A stretch of DNA of 64,000 bases from Trichomonas tenax (GCA_023091735.1 JALKBU010000113.1:16598-80597), one strand, 5' to 3'. Shown: positions 53,729 through 63,204, counted from the stretch's first letter. Translations and numbers: made by a program. Notes: a model not told the origin generated them from the sequence alone.

Positions 53729-54992
53729 CTATAAAATGTGTGGTCAAATGTTCGATTTTGTATTTTCGTTATTTTCAAACCTACAAAGGTATTCAGAGAT
53801 ATTTTGGTGTTGACTACTTTTTCTCTCAAAAATTGATTTTAGTGTCACGTTTTGTCTCAAAATATATTACGTTTTATCTCAAATATTGTCACGTTTTCAG
53901 GATGTATAAATTTTTCTTTGCGGATTCTTAATATTTATGTTGTTATTTAGCTACATTCCGTTTACGAAATAAAACTTATCGGTGCGCTATCTTCTCAAAA
54001 ATTGTTCATTAAATAGGCATTGTATAGATAATCATGAGCTGAATTATTTTTCCGAAATGAAAACAGTTTTAAAAAAATGATTTTACAAATTTACTGTCGG
54101 TCAGTTTTCGAGGATAGCCTCAATTTTTTGTCGGCTGAAAATTGGAATATAGGATTGATATCACAAATTATAATGATAGAGCTAGCAATGTTGAATTTGA
54201 ATGCATTTGTAAAGTGAAAGTTTGAACAAAAAAATTCCTATATCCTGTAATAGAAAATATAATACAGATAGCAATAAAAAGAAATTAAGCGGATTTATCA
54301 AAGATTGATTGAGAAAAATTAACATATTCATTATAATTTAGTACACAACATCTACATTGTATAAATAATATAATGTGCTTGTCAAAATGAAGATTTAAAG
54401 CATGAAAATATTGGCTGGGGAAAATTATTACATATCACAAAATTTCTGCGGATTTGAGAATTAAATGTGTTTAAATTGTTAACGCTTACTTTTTGCGGGA
54501 TCGAGTTCATTTGCCGCCATTGATGTTCATCTTTTTCTTTTTCTATAATGCAATCTTATAAAATAAGAGGCAATATCATTTTAGAGTGTGTTCGTAATAA
54601 TTATAATTAGTAACGACGCAATCTCAAAAGATCAAAATTATCACAATATCAAATCATAAAATTTTAATGATTTTCTTTTACCTCAGGTATAGCTATAACT
54701 TCAGAAGGTAAAATCAGGAAATCACCAATCAGTGATTGGCGATCAAATACCTGAAGATTGATTCCTTTGCTTTCTTGCTTAACCCTTAAAAATGCACACG
54801 AAATTTTTGTGATTTGAAATTGAAAGAAGTTGAAATGTACTGATATTCAGCTTTATTTGTCTATGATTAATCTTTGGCTTGATATGAGGTGCATTCATGG
54901 CATTTGTTATTTAGTTCCAGAATGATTTATAAATAACAAAAATTGTGTCAATTTCATCAAACATTTTTGGAAAACTGGAAAAGTGACAAAAT
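53729..54992. other. 1.26-kb intergenic, divergent promoters and a possible structured RNA
   Basis: Separates divergently transcribed genes. 53840-53897 holds GTCACGTTTT twice and ATTACGTTTTATCTCAAA, a direct-repeat cluster. 54680-54750 contains nested stems: CAGGTAT pairing with ATACCTG, enclosing the hairpin ATCACCAATCAGTGATTGGC. No protein gene is seen. Confidence 0.4.
54981..54990 (+). promoter_or_regulatory. AAGTGACAAA element of the ankyrin gene
   Basis: Two bases before ATG 54993; the same element lies directly before the 59998 gene. Confidence 0.45.
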
Positions 54993-56243
54993 ATGTTGGA
55001 TCTGTTCTTCTCCATTAAAGACGATATTGTTGATTCAATGACAGCTCTTGTTGAGAGTCCAGACGTGATATTTGACTGGGAGAATAGCCAGAAAGTACCA
55101 GAAATATTAAGATTCAATCCTCCAATAATTTCAGTTGCAGCATATCTTAAATCTTCGAAATGCTTGAATTACTTACTTAATAATAAAGCTGATCTATCTA
55201 TTAAAGATCGTTCAGAACAGCAATTGTTACCAATTCATTTTGCAATTGCATCAAACAATATTGATGGATTCAGATTACTTTTATCGAAAGGATCTAAGGT
55301 TGATGGTTGTTTACATACTTGCATTAAATTTGATAACATTCCTATTTTTACGGAATTAATTTCACAACAAATTGTTGACATAAATGAAGAAATTAACAAT
55401 CAAACTCCTTTCGAATATGCAATATCATTAAACAAAATACCATTTGCAAAGATTCTTCTCGATTCTGGAGCAACTTTTGTCCATGATTTAATTGATCAAG
55501 TTGATAAAAAGGAAATAAAACAACTTTTTGAATTGTACAATCAACAATCATCAGGAATAACTCTCAAGCATGATAATATGCTTATTCTTGCTGCGAAAGC
55601 AAATGATGAAAATGAAGTTGCGAATATTGTCAAAAGTAATCCAAACTCAATTAATTCGATAGATGATAAAGGCAATACTGCATTTATCTATGTGGCATTA
55701 CAAAATAATATCAGTATGATGCGTATTTTATGTGATTTAGGAGCTGATGTTAACATCACCAATAAAGGAGGAAGAGCAGCAATTCATGAATGCTGTTATA
55801 AAGGTAAAGACGAAGCTGTTAAATTCATTTTGTCCGTACCAAATGTTGATCCTTACATAAAAACTTCTAATGGCAGAACTGCACTTCATTGCGCTGCAAA
55901 ATGCGGCAATGCGGATTTAATTGATACATTGCTACATTCAACGCAATTATCTCCAAATGATCAAGATGAAAAAGGAGATACTCCACTTCACCTTGCTGCA
56001 CGTAATGAGAATTCTGAAGCTGTCCGATTAATGCTTGATGTTGACGGTGTTAAATTTAATATAAGGAATAAAGGAGGAAGAGCTGCATTTGACTTAAGCA
56101 GTAGAAAATTCCTTCTTCCTTTCCGACCAAGAATGGATGAAATTATAGCAAATGCTCGTGCTGTTATCAAAGCCAAAAAAGACGCTAAAAAAGAAGCCAG
56201 AAAACAGAAAAGGCAACAGCAAAATGAAGAAGGATTAAATTAA
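54993..56243 (+). CDS. ankyrin repeat protein
   Basis: A 416-residue protein. Degenerate ankyrins start near residue 40 (PPIISVAAYLKSSKCLNYLL, LPIHFAIASNNIDGFRLLLS, TPFEYAISLNKIPFAKILLD). Canonical repeats follow from ~195 to ~370 (TAFIYVALQNNISMMRILCD, GRTALHCAAKCGNADLIDTL, GDTPLHLAARNENSEAVRLM). The C-terminus is highly basic (KAKKDAKKEARKQKRQQQ). It lacks the long helical N-terminus of the DUF3447 class seen at 23934. Role: protein-binding adaptor, partner unknown; the basic tail could bind nucleic acid or membranes. A 26-base poly-T run follows the gene. Confidence 0.9.
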   Translation: MLDLFFSIKDDIVDSMTALVESPDVIFDWENSQKVPEILRFNPPIISVAAYLKSSKCLNYLLNNKADLSIKDRSEQQLLPIHFAIASNNIDGFRLLLSKGSKVDGCLHTCIKFDNIPIFTELISQQIVDINEEINNQTPFEYAISLNKIPFAKILLDSGATFVHDLIDQVDKKEIKQLFELYNQQSSGITLKHDNMLILAAKANDENEVANIVKSNPNSINSIDDKGNTAFIYVALQNNISMMRILCDLGADVNITNKGGRAAIHECCYKGKDEAVKFILSVPNVDPYIKTSNGRTALHCAAKCGNADLIDTLLHSTQLSPNDQDEKGDTPLHLAARNENSEAVRLMLDVDGVKFNIRNKGGRAAFDLSSRKFLLPFRPRMDEIIANARAVIKAKKDAKKEARKQKRQQQNEEGLN

Positions 56244-56507
56244 TCCATTCAATAATATCTAATCAGTGCAAGAAATTAATAATGACTTTCTTTTTTTTTT
56301 TTTTTTTTTTTCATGTTATTTTCTCAATCCCATACTAATATTTGACTATTGTCATGTGGCATTATTTATGCTCCCTATTATTATGCTTTTCGCTCACTCA
56401 AATGCTAAATGAAACTTGATTCATTACTTATTATGTTCTCATTAATAAATGTTAACCATGTACTATGGTTGCTGTTTAAAAAAAGATTTTACTTAATCAA
56501 ATCAAAA
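56244..56507. other. convergent spacer with long poly-T tract
   Basis: A T-only run of about 26 bases starts near 56287. No gene seen. Confidence 0.4.
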
Positions 56508-56762
56508 TCAAGCCCTTTCAAAGACCTGGATTTCTGTGAATTTCTGCCATGCCTTATACCATGTCTTGATCTTGTATAAGCCATCATTTGTAACTACAAT
56601 GCCATCGTAAATCATTCCAGCGACTACTTGAACAGATACTGATTCAATTGAGTGAAATTCAACGTTTGTTCCATGTTCTTCGTTGTATTTTGCAATGGCA
56701 GCCTTAAATGCTTCAACAGCGCCTTCGTTCTTGTTGCTTGTTTCATGAGGAGCGCCGCATGT
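56508..56762 (-). CDS. cystatin-type cysteine protease inhibitor, start codon missing
   Basis: The frame holds a complete type-1 (stefin-like) cystatin: the N-terminal Gly segment CGAPHETSNKN, the helix VEAFKAAIAKYNEEHGTN, the first hairpin QVVAG (Q-x-V-x-G), and the second hairpin region with Trp (KTWYKAWQKF). These segments wedge into papain-like proteases. No in-frame ATG precedes CGAPHE; the frame is open upstream to 56864 but without Met. The only nearby ATG (56761) is one base out of frame, as if one or two bases were lost. A good Inr is still present 30 bases upstream. It is either a very recent pseudogene or the result of a sequence error. Total length would be ~84 residues. Confidence 0.75.
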   Translation of the reverse strand, partial: TCGAPHETSNKNEGAVEAFKAAIAKYNEEHGTNVEFHSIESVSVQVVAGMIYDGIVVTNDGLYKIKTWYKAWQKFTEIQVFERA

Positions 56763-56780
56763 GTTTAAGGATATTTGTTG

Positions 56781-56791
56781 AAATGAAGTGA
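56781..56791 (-). promoter_or_regulatory. Inr of the cystatin gene
   Basis: TCACTTCATTT on the minus strand matches the initiator consensus and lies about 30 bases before the cystatin coding segment. It shows that the extended upstream frame is not coding. Confidence 0.5.
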
Positions 56792-56837
56792 TTCTTACAA
56801 TTTTGTTCCTTTTTAGCTCGTGAGAACATTTGAGCAA

Positions 56838-57395
56838 GAAATCCGATGATGAAATTTCATTATTTTATGACATTGCAGCAATATAAAAGATTGTATATCA
56901 TTATTTTGATTTATATTTTCATTTTCAAGTCCATATATCGATCAGAAGATAATGATATCTCAATTCAATATCAAATACATTATATTCATGAAATATCAAT
57001 AATATGGTAATTTCGTGGTTATTTCGAAATAGATGTTCATGAACAAAAATGTTATATATATCAAAATAAAGTCTAGGAGTTCAATATAGTGAATAAGGTT
57101 AATATTCAGAATGAAGAAAAATGAATGCTACAAAAAGAATTGAGAAATAATTCTTTTGGATATAATTAGCATTATGTCAAGAGAATGTAAATATATACTA
57201 AAACACAATTTGGTCGAGATAAACATAATAATTAAATTCTCGCAAAATACCGAAAATAAACTTATAAATTGTATTTTCGTGAGGAATTTCGTTGGTATTT
57301 CATTTGAGAATTTCACCAAAAACTGATTGGTTGATTTTATTTTTTTCAAAAAAAGAAATTTGTATAAGGAAAAAAAGTTGCTGCTTGCAATCAGT
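56838..57395. other. intergenic, nothing recognised
   Basis: AT-rich spacer between the cystatin and uL23 genes, both on the minus strand. Confidence 0.4.
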
Positions 57396-57818
57396 TTATG
57401 CGAATCCGATCTCAGTGGCGATGTTCATAGCCTCGACATCAGCTGGAAGACGGATAAAAGCCTTCTTGACGAACTTGGATGTGATAACAGTGCAAACCTT
57501 GACTGGCTTAACCTTGTAGAGGCGGTTGAAGGCAGCAGCGATCTCTGTCTTTGTAGCCTTGATATCGACCCAGAAAGTCATTGTGTTCTCGTTCTCGATC
57601 TTAACTGTGGACTTATCTGATGTGACAGGGCCACGGATGATCTTGTAGTCGTTGCGCTTGAGAGAAACTGGCTGGACGGCCTTATGTTCGTAAGCTGGGC
57701 GTTTTGGAAGGACCTGAGCGGCCTTCTTGCCGAACTTTGTGAAGTTGCGTGTCTTTGTGACCTCCTTCTTCTGGCCCTGAGCGAGAGTCTTAGCAGCAGC
57801 TTGAGCTTTGCCTGACAT
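57396..57818 (-). CDS. RPL23A: 60S ribosomal protein uL23 (L23a/L25)
   Basis: A 140-residue protein of the large ribosomal subunit near the exit tunnel, where nascent-chain factors dock. A basic eukaryotic N-terminal extension (MSGKAQAAAKTLAQGQKKEV) leads into PKRPAYEHKAVQPVSLKR and the conserved fold: DYKIIRGPVTSDKSTVKIE, NTMTFWVDIKATKTEIAAAF, LYKVKPVKVCTVIT, KKAFIRLPADVEAMNIATEI. Length and tail are typical. Codon use is strongly biased and GC-richer than the neighbours, as expected for high expression. GTGCCTTTCG directly precedes the ATG. Confidence 0.96.
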   Translation of the reverse strand: MSGKAQAAAKTLAQGQKKEVTKTRNFTKFGKKAAQVLPKRPAYEHKAVQPVSLKRNDYKIIRGPVTSDKSTVKIENENTMTFWVDIKATKTEIAAAFNRLYKVKPVKVCTVITSKFVKKAFIRLPADVEAMNIATEIGFA

Positions 57819-57820
57819 CG

Positions 57821-57825
57821 AAAGG
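57821..57825 (-). promoter_or_regulatory. CCTTT (M5-like) core promoter of uL23
   Basis: CCTTT on the minus strand, three bases before the ATG. CCTTT around the transcription start is a described alternative trichomonad core element (M5); no TCA-type Inr is present at this gene. Confidence 0.45.
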
Positions 57826-58597
57826 CACGACCATAACCGCTCTATCGTCTTCCCCCTATATTTCTTTTTAATTTAATTTTTGGGCGTTAAATGTATATGT
57901 TTACGGTAAATCTTGAAGGATTTTGGAAATTGTCAACTTTGAAAAATTTGCTTTTTGGAAATTCGTGTCTTCATCTGATTATATCTCATGTTTAAACAAT
58001 CGTTCATCTATGGACTATAATTTTTAGATTCTTATTGTAATTTACTTCGAAATTGAAATTTGATGAAAAAAAATGCAAATTAAAGTCAACAATTTCGTGA
58101 ATTTTTAGATTGGAAATCAAATTAATATATATTGCTATAAAAATGTTTTTTAATATCATGAGATTGGCAGGAAAATGAGGGTAAATATATTTATTTTATT
58201 GGAGATAAAATAAATTTGACTATTATATAACAATGTCTATTATTCGTTTATACTCAAATCAATTTTTTTGATGAAAATCTTAAAAACATCAAAAATATAC
58301 TAATATTAAAAATGCATTTTACAATGAAATCATAAGTTTAACTTCATTTTCTAAAATCAATAATATTTCTTCTTCATACATTGGAAAAGGAGAATTTGAA
58401 TTTTAAGTTTGATAAGATTCTGTGATATATTCGATATTTCGATTCAATATCTATAATTGATATAGCCTTTGCATTTAAAAATTCATTTGCGATGAAGAAG
58501 GAAAAGATGTTGATTATGGTAAAATCGTTTAATATTTTTATTATAAATAGAACAATCCCCTGATATTCAAAACACATATAAATAATTAACTAATAGA
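57826..58597. other. intergenic, nothing recognised
   Basis: AT-rich; a 67-codon frame at 58374 has no features. Confidence 0.45.
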
Positions 58598-59998
58598 TTA
58601 AGCATCTTCAGGTGCATCAATAACCAAGGTGTTTGGATCAGCTTCGATGCCGATTGGGTTATCTTCGTCAATATCTTCATCACCGACCTGAACATAGCCA
58701 GATTGGAGTCGATCTGTTGGTGTGTGAGCACGGTCCATGATAAGACCGTACATAATAGCGAAAATGATTGGAAGCATTAATTTAAAGGTTGTTCCTTGTA
58801 TATAAGACAAGAAATTAGATAAATAGAATGCCATGTAAGCAAGTGCCAAAGGAATTGTAGAAACACAGTAATAATTAAATCTATCAGTTTGTGGATGTGG
58901 TTCTTCTTCCTTATTGTCATCAGATTTCGTTGTGATAGAAACCTTGGCAACAATGATGCATATGATCAACACCAAAAGATAAACACAGTAAACAATTAAT
59001 TGAACAATTGTGATTTCATTGTTATTCTCAGGATTGGAGCCCATGAATGATATGTTACTGCCCTTTGGAGTAATCATATCGAATGCAATAGATGCTGATG
59101 CTAAAATAATTGACGTTAAGAAAGCAATCAAAAATCTTGGAACAGCTGGTTGATCTCTCTCAGATCCAATGAAAGAAAAGATAGCAATTGTGTAGAAGAA
59201 GAAGTATCCGAAGTAAATATCCCTTAAGAACGAAGAATCCAACTGGAATGGCATTATTTGGAACAAATTGCCAACAGAAAGCGGATCAAACATGAAAATA
59301 GAGATGAAAAGAAGCAAAGCAGTGAGCTTCTGAAGTAATGTTGGTCTAAAAGAACCAAATGATTTCGCGATGAATATTGTAACTAAACAAAGGAATGATG
59401 CTGATGCCATAACCTTTGTTATAGCGTAAACAAGGATGAAATTAGGATCACTCGACTCCCAGATCAATGTAAATGTTTCTGTGATCTGTCTTTTGGAAAG
59501 GAAAACAAAATTAATGTTGATTGAGTCGTAATCGATTCTCTTATTGTGGTAAACTTCGACTGCGTTAGTTGACCAATTGATTGGTGAAGCCATAAGGCTG
59601 GTTTCGTTTATATTTGCTTCATGCGTGTGAATTACTTTGCCTAATTTCTTGCACGTTATGCTGACTTTGCCTGAAAATGTCATTGAGCGATTTAAAACTT
59701 CATCAAAGCGATAAGAAACTTTCATATATTCAGACATCGGTTTTACATTGGAAACGTAGCTTTCTATAGCATGCAAATTTGTGTCTTTATTGTATGTGAG
59801 TTTATCAGACTGTATGATTTGCTGTGCAGGCGATGGAGCCATCACACATAAAAGAAGACTAAATATAAAAATCAAAATCGGCAAAAACGATATGAAACCG
59901 CAGTGGTGGGTGATGGGGAAGTCGGAGACATAAGTGATGTCTTCGTCTTGGAAGTTGTTAACTTCCACATTGGTGAAATCTTTCAATTCCTCAAGCAT
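58598..59998 (-). CDS. Wntless/TMEM181-like seven-membrane (GOST-type) protein
   Basis: A 466-residue protein. A cytoplasmic head is followed by a signal-anchor-like segment (FLPILIFIFSLLLCVMAPSP, ~38-57). A lumenal beta-rich domain of ~130 residues follows (MTFSGKVSITCKKLGKVIHT to TFTLIWESSD), suited to a GOLD-type fold. Seven membrane segments come next, including the characteristic RPTLLQKLTALLLFISIFMF-DPLSVGNLF and YFGYFFFYTIAIFSFIGSER. This order is that of Wntless, TMEM181 and related GOST proteins, which ferry cargo between Golgi, endosomes and plasma membrane. The acidic C-terminus (VGDEDIDEDNPIGIEADP) may hold sorting signals. AAAAGTGACAA lies directly before the ATG. Confidence 0.78.
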   Translation of the reverse strand: MLEELKDFTNVEVNNFQDEDITYVSDFPITHHCGFISFLPILIFIFSLLLCVMAPSPAQQIIQSDKLTYNKDTNLHAIESYVSNVKPMSEYMKVSYRFDEVLNRSMTFSGKVSITCKKLGKVIHTHEANINETSLMASPINWSTNAVEVYHNKRIDYDSININFVFLSKRQITETFTLIWESSDPNFILVYAITKVMASASFLCLVTIFIAKSFGSFRPTLLQKLTALLLFISIFMFDPLSVGNLFQIMPFQLDSSFLRDIYFGYFFFYTIAIFSFIGSERDQPAVPRFLIAFLTSIILASASIAFDMITPKGSNISFMGSNPENNNEITIVQLIVYCVYLLVLIICIIVAKVSITTKSDDNKEEEPHPQTDRFNYYCVSTIPLALAYMAFYLSNFLSYIQGTTFKLMLPIIFAIMYGLIMDRAHTPTDRLQSGYVQVGDEDIDEDNPIGIEADPNTLVIDAPEDA

Positions 59999-60000
59999 TT

Positions 60001-60010
60001 GTCACTTTTG
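60001..60010 (-). promoter_or_regulatory. CAAAAGTGAC element of the GOST gene
   Basis: Minus-strand CAAAAGTGAC followed by AA and the ATG; equals the element before the 54993 gene. Confidence 0.45.
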
Positions 60011-60071
60011 TTAAAGTCTGAAATCCATTTATAACTTTATTTTCTTAATGATTCTGATATTACTCTAACAC

Positions 60072-61193
60072 TTAAATACATGTTACATTATTTAATGGTA
60101 TGCTAACTGTTGATTGGACACCAGCTTCTGTCGCAGCTAATGGGAATGCGTTATATTCTAATTCTTGTGATGGAATAATTAATGGTGAATTTGTTAATTG
60201 GTTACGAATTAATGATAAAGCATTATCGGTAATATTAAATCCAAACATATTGGACTTAAGCATTGTAATGGACATACTATTAACCATTAACTTAAGATTT
60301 CCTGGTGTTGCTGTATATTGAATTATATCGTTAGAAGAACCAGTTGTTGTTATAGAAAATTTTACGATACCATTTGCTGTATTATTTATCTGAATAAATT
60401 GATGTGTAAAACATTCTGAAGGATTTTTAGTAAATATACCATCAATTTGTTCATTTTCTCTTATTAGCTTATAATCCTTAACTTTTTCTGGGTTTATTGA
60501 ACACCATACTAATCCTTTAGATCTTGGGTAAAATTTCGATTCAAGTTCACCGATAATTTTATTAACAAACATATCAAAAGCTTGTAAACACAAAAGATCT
60601 TCAATAGGAACATTAAGTTCAAAGCTCACTTCCTTATATCCGTTATTTTCTATGAAATCCATTAAATTAATGTATGTTCCAGCAATAGATTCAGAAAGAT
60701 TTTCAACGTTTTCATATAAAGAATGTATATATTTCTTAGTCTTTTTCTCATTATGTGGTTTGATAGTACTATAAGCAAATCCTTCACATACACATTCATT
60801 TTGCTGATATCATGTAGATCTGTTATTACACATTATTTCTAATTGATCAAATATTTGATTACTTGATTTAAATCCAACGAAAAATTTACACAAATGTTCT
60901 TCATCGGTAAAATCTGTCGAAAGTCCATCTAAGTGAAGATTTAACTTAACATTAAATGTCAGAAATCCATCTGACAATTGTGTGATATCAAAATCAGAAT
61001 GTGTTATAGCAATTCTTGTTTCTTGTCCTTCGGTAAATGGTGCCGATTGGTCATGGCAATCAACTGTACGCAATTGAAAACTTCTAGTACCATCATTAAT
61101 TTGTCCCAGGGATTTTAGATTTTCAAAATATTGTGCTACGTTACCCTGTAAAATGTTGTTGTTATTTAGCCTTGTATTAAATGCTGAATTCAT
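60072..61193 (-). pseudogene. Maverick/Polinton major capsid protein, one in-frame TGA
   Basis: The frame runs 374 codons from ATG 61193 (MNSAFNTRLNNNNILQGNVA) to the stop at 60072, interrupted only by TGA at 60812-60810. Before the TGA are RIAITHSDFDITQLSDGF and FVGFKSSNQIFDQLEIMCNN. After it come GFAYSTIKPHNEKKTKKYIH, YKEVSFELNVPIEDLLCLQA, FYPRSKGLVWCSINPEKV and LSLIRNQLTNSPLIIPSQEL. This is the double-jelly-roll capsid protein class of trichomonad Mavericks, large virus-like DNA transposons. Reading continues perfectly across the TGA, so the element decayed recently at this point. The gene is divergent from the small gene at 61258 with a 64-bp AT-only promoter. Confidence 0.78.
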
Positions 61194-61257
61194 TTTAAAT
61201 AAAAATAAAAAACATAAATAATGGTATTAATTTCAAATTTTGTTTAATTAATTAAAA

Positions 61258-61527
61258 ATGGCTTGGGGATTTTGGAAAAAGCTAAAAGATGTTGCTAAGA
61301 AAATTGGCCGTGGGATTAAATCTGGTTTTAACTGGTTAATAAATAATGTTGTTAAACCTATAGCAAGTTCTTTTGGTGCTCAATTCGGTGATATACTTAA
61401 GGGAACATTACCAAAAATTGGATTTGAATTTGGTGTGAATAATAATGGCGATAGAAAACCTGTGATTAATACTGATGATATTGTTTGGGATGTTGGTTCA
61501 TGGGCTACTTCTAAACTAAAACGTTAA
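61258..61527 (+). CDS. small Maverick protein with amphipathic basic N-terminus
   Basis: An 89-residue intact protein. Residues 1-40 (MAWGFWKKLKDVAKKIGRGI, KSGFNWLINNVVKPI) form one or two basic amphipathic helices with aromatic residues, followed by a Gly/Asn-rich middle and a short end (DDIVWDVGSWATSKLKR). Similar small basic proteins accompany the capsid genes in other Mavericks and are reminiscent of membrane-active or core proteins of icosahedral DNA viruses. That role is inferred from sequence character only. It is divergent from the capsid gene and has no lesions. Confidence 0.6.
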   Translation: MAWGFWKKLKDVAKKIGRGIKSGFNWLINNVVKPIASSFGAQFGDILKGTLPKIGFEFGVNNNGDRKPVINTDDIVWDVGSWATSKLKR

Positions 61528-61560
61528 AATTATACAAAAATAAATTTTTATTTTTATTAA

Positions 61561-61623
61561 ATGGTATTAATAATTTTGCTATTTATTATAGTTGTATATT
61601 TCCGGAAAAAATCAAGCGTGTAA
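61561..61623 (+). CDS. 20-residue single-membrane-span peptide (possible)
   Basis: The ATG at 61561 opens MVLIILLFIIVVYFRKKSSV and a stop: one hydrophobic span and a basic tail. It follows the 61258 gene by 33 bp of AT-rich sequence like that in front of the other Maverick genes. Tiny membrane proteins are common in viral elements. A chance frame in AT-rich DNA cannot be excluded. Confidence 0.3.
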   Translation: MVLIILLFIIVVYFRKKSSV

Positions 61624-61871
61624 CACCAAATCACATTCATTAAGTTTCAATATGATATTATTTAAGATAGTAATAACTTTATTTTTCTTAGCACGTTTTA
61701 GTTCAGAAATATTTTCATGAGCACATCCGGTAATTTTCAAAAGATTTTTATAAATAGTTTATAATTTATTTTGACATTTTCTTCATCATCTACTTTAGGA
61801 TTTCCACTAATGAAAATTTCATTAAATTGTTCCTGTGTTAAATTAAGAATATCTTGTTCTGTGTATTCCAT
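61612..61871 (-). pseudogene. small Maverick satellite gene, frameshifted
   Basis: From ATG 61871 it reads MEYTEQDILNLTQEQFNEIF, SGNPKVDDEENVKINYKL, then a stop near 61756. One frame away it continues ITGCAHENISELKRAKKNKV, LNNIILKLNECDLVLHA to the stop at 61612. The two halves join into one ~85-residue charged protein with a single frameshift. The function is unknown. Its end overlaps the 20-residue peptide frame on the other strand. Confidence 0.5.
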
Positions 61872-62452
61872 TATTTATTAAAGAAAAAAAAAATATAAAT
61901 TTTTTCATAACATATAAAATATATTTTTTATTTTTCAAATTTATAGGAAACCATTAATAAATCCCTACCATAAGAATTTTTATTATTAATTGAACTAGAA
62001 ATTTTAATAATAAATTATAAGAAATTACTGAGATTTCGATATAAATTATAGAAAAATTGTTTATTTTATATATATTAGGGAAATTATGATTATGGATATT
62101 CTCAGATTGAGGATTTATTATGAGTGGACAAAATTTTGGACTCCCATGATAAATCACAATCTGTATATTACTTATTTTATGACAGCTTAAGTTCATTTTG
62201 CATCAAATCAATCAAAACGAAACTGTTTTTAGTACATTCAATTATTGATCGTATGATAGTCACTCAATACTTGGGCTTGTTAAATATTTAATGATTTTTA
62301 TAGAGAAAAGCACCTGTAACAAATATGATGGACATCATTCAATTATTAAGGTTCCCATCTCAGAAAAGATGATTTCATTATTTGATGGACGATCTTTGGC
62401 TCAGATTCTATCCAGACAAGCTTGATTATGTAGAATATAAAGATAAATCAGC
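61872..62452. other. AT-rich stretch with coding fragments
   Basis: A minus-strand frame at 61954-62196 (MNLSCHKISNIQIVIYHGSP) has no recognisable features. Near 62300-62420 pieces such as HHSIIKVPISEKMISLFDG look like the worn N-terminal part of the beta-helix gene that follows. Confidence 0.3.
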
Positions 62453-62890
62453 TTTACGGGCAAAGAAGGAGATTTCTATGTAAATAATGTTTATTTTGCA
62501 AATTTCAATTCGAATGCTATAAAATTAGATGAAAATGAGAATAACTCATTGCTTGTTTCGTTAACAATCTTCCATCTGATATCAGCGGAAGAATCTGGTG
62601 TAGCTATTTACCAAAATGCAGGATCATGTGGTCAATACAAAATACGAAGTGTTGATTTAAATTCAGGAAATCTTCAAAGCCCACACTCATATATACAAAC
62701 TTCAGGTGACAAACTCAATTATATTCTCGATTTAACAATCCTTCATCCAACATGTTTTGCAACATGAGGATTTCAAGCAAAAAATGGCAATCTTGTGTTC
62801 TCAAACAATAATATGTCTAATTCCCATGAAAAATATAATGGTATTGGAATCATATATGGTGCTGCTAATGTTGAAGTTGGAACGGATATG
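62453..62890 (+). pseudogene. beta-helix-type surface protein, broken and interrupted
   Basis: Reads GKEGDFYVNNVYFANFNSNA, SLLVSLTIFHLISAEESGVA, IYQNAGSCGQYKIRSVDLNS and YIQTSGDKLNYILDLTILHP. A TGA at 62765 follows, then GFQAKNGNLVFSNNNMSNSH and GIGIIYGAANVEVG. This is the same family as 16862 and 6507. The similarity ends where a minus-strand Maverick fragment begins (~62880), so the gene was probably cut by an insertion. Confidence 0.62.
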
Positions 62891-63197
62891 ATAATGAAAA
62901 ATTATTTAAGTTAAAAATAACAACATTTGTAATTGCTGGGTAAATGTTTTGGTCAGTTGTTTGGTGTGAAAATCTCATTGGTGAATTTAATTTATCACAT
63001 TTTATCATAAAGAAACTTGGTCCATTGTCATTATAATTTACTTGACCCATTTCTATTGGTTCTATAATGTTGATGATACCTAATAAATTTTTAAATCGTT
63101 CAGTACAATATTTAATTGTTAATGGAAAGTGAACTATACCATTTAATTCATCAACTTCAAATTGATTTGATGGGTTTTGACCGAATTTATCAACCAA
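62865..63197 (-). pseudogene. Maverick minor-capsid-like fragment
   Basis: Open for 110 codons without ATG. It reads LVDKFGQNPSNQFEVDELNG, IVHFPLTIKYCTERFKNLLG, GPSFFMIKCDKLNSPMRFSH and YPAITNVVIFNLNNFSLSYP. The beta-rich character and its place beside capsid genes suit the penton/minor capsid protein of Mavericks. The frame ends within beta-helix-gene sequence, marking the junction at about 62880-62900. Confidence 0.45.
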
Positions 63198-63204
63198 TTA
63201 CTGA

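Noticed and set aside
61954..62196. 80-codon minus-strand frame between Maverick genes
   Set aside because: No motif or family resemblance, and the composition is that of the surrounding AT-rich spacer.
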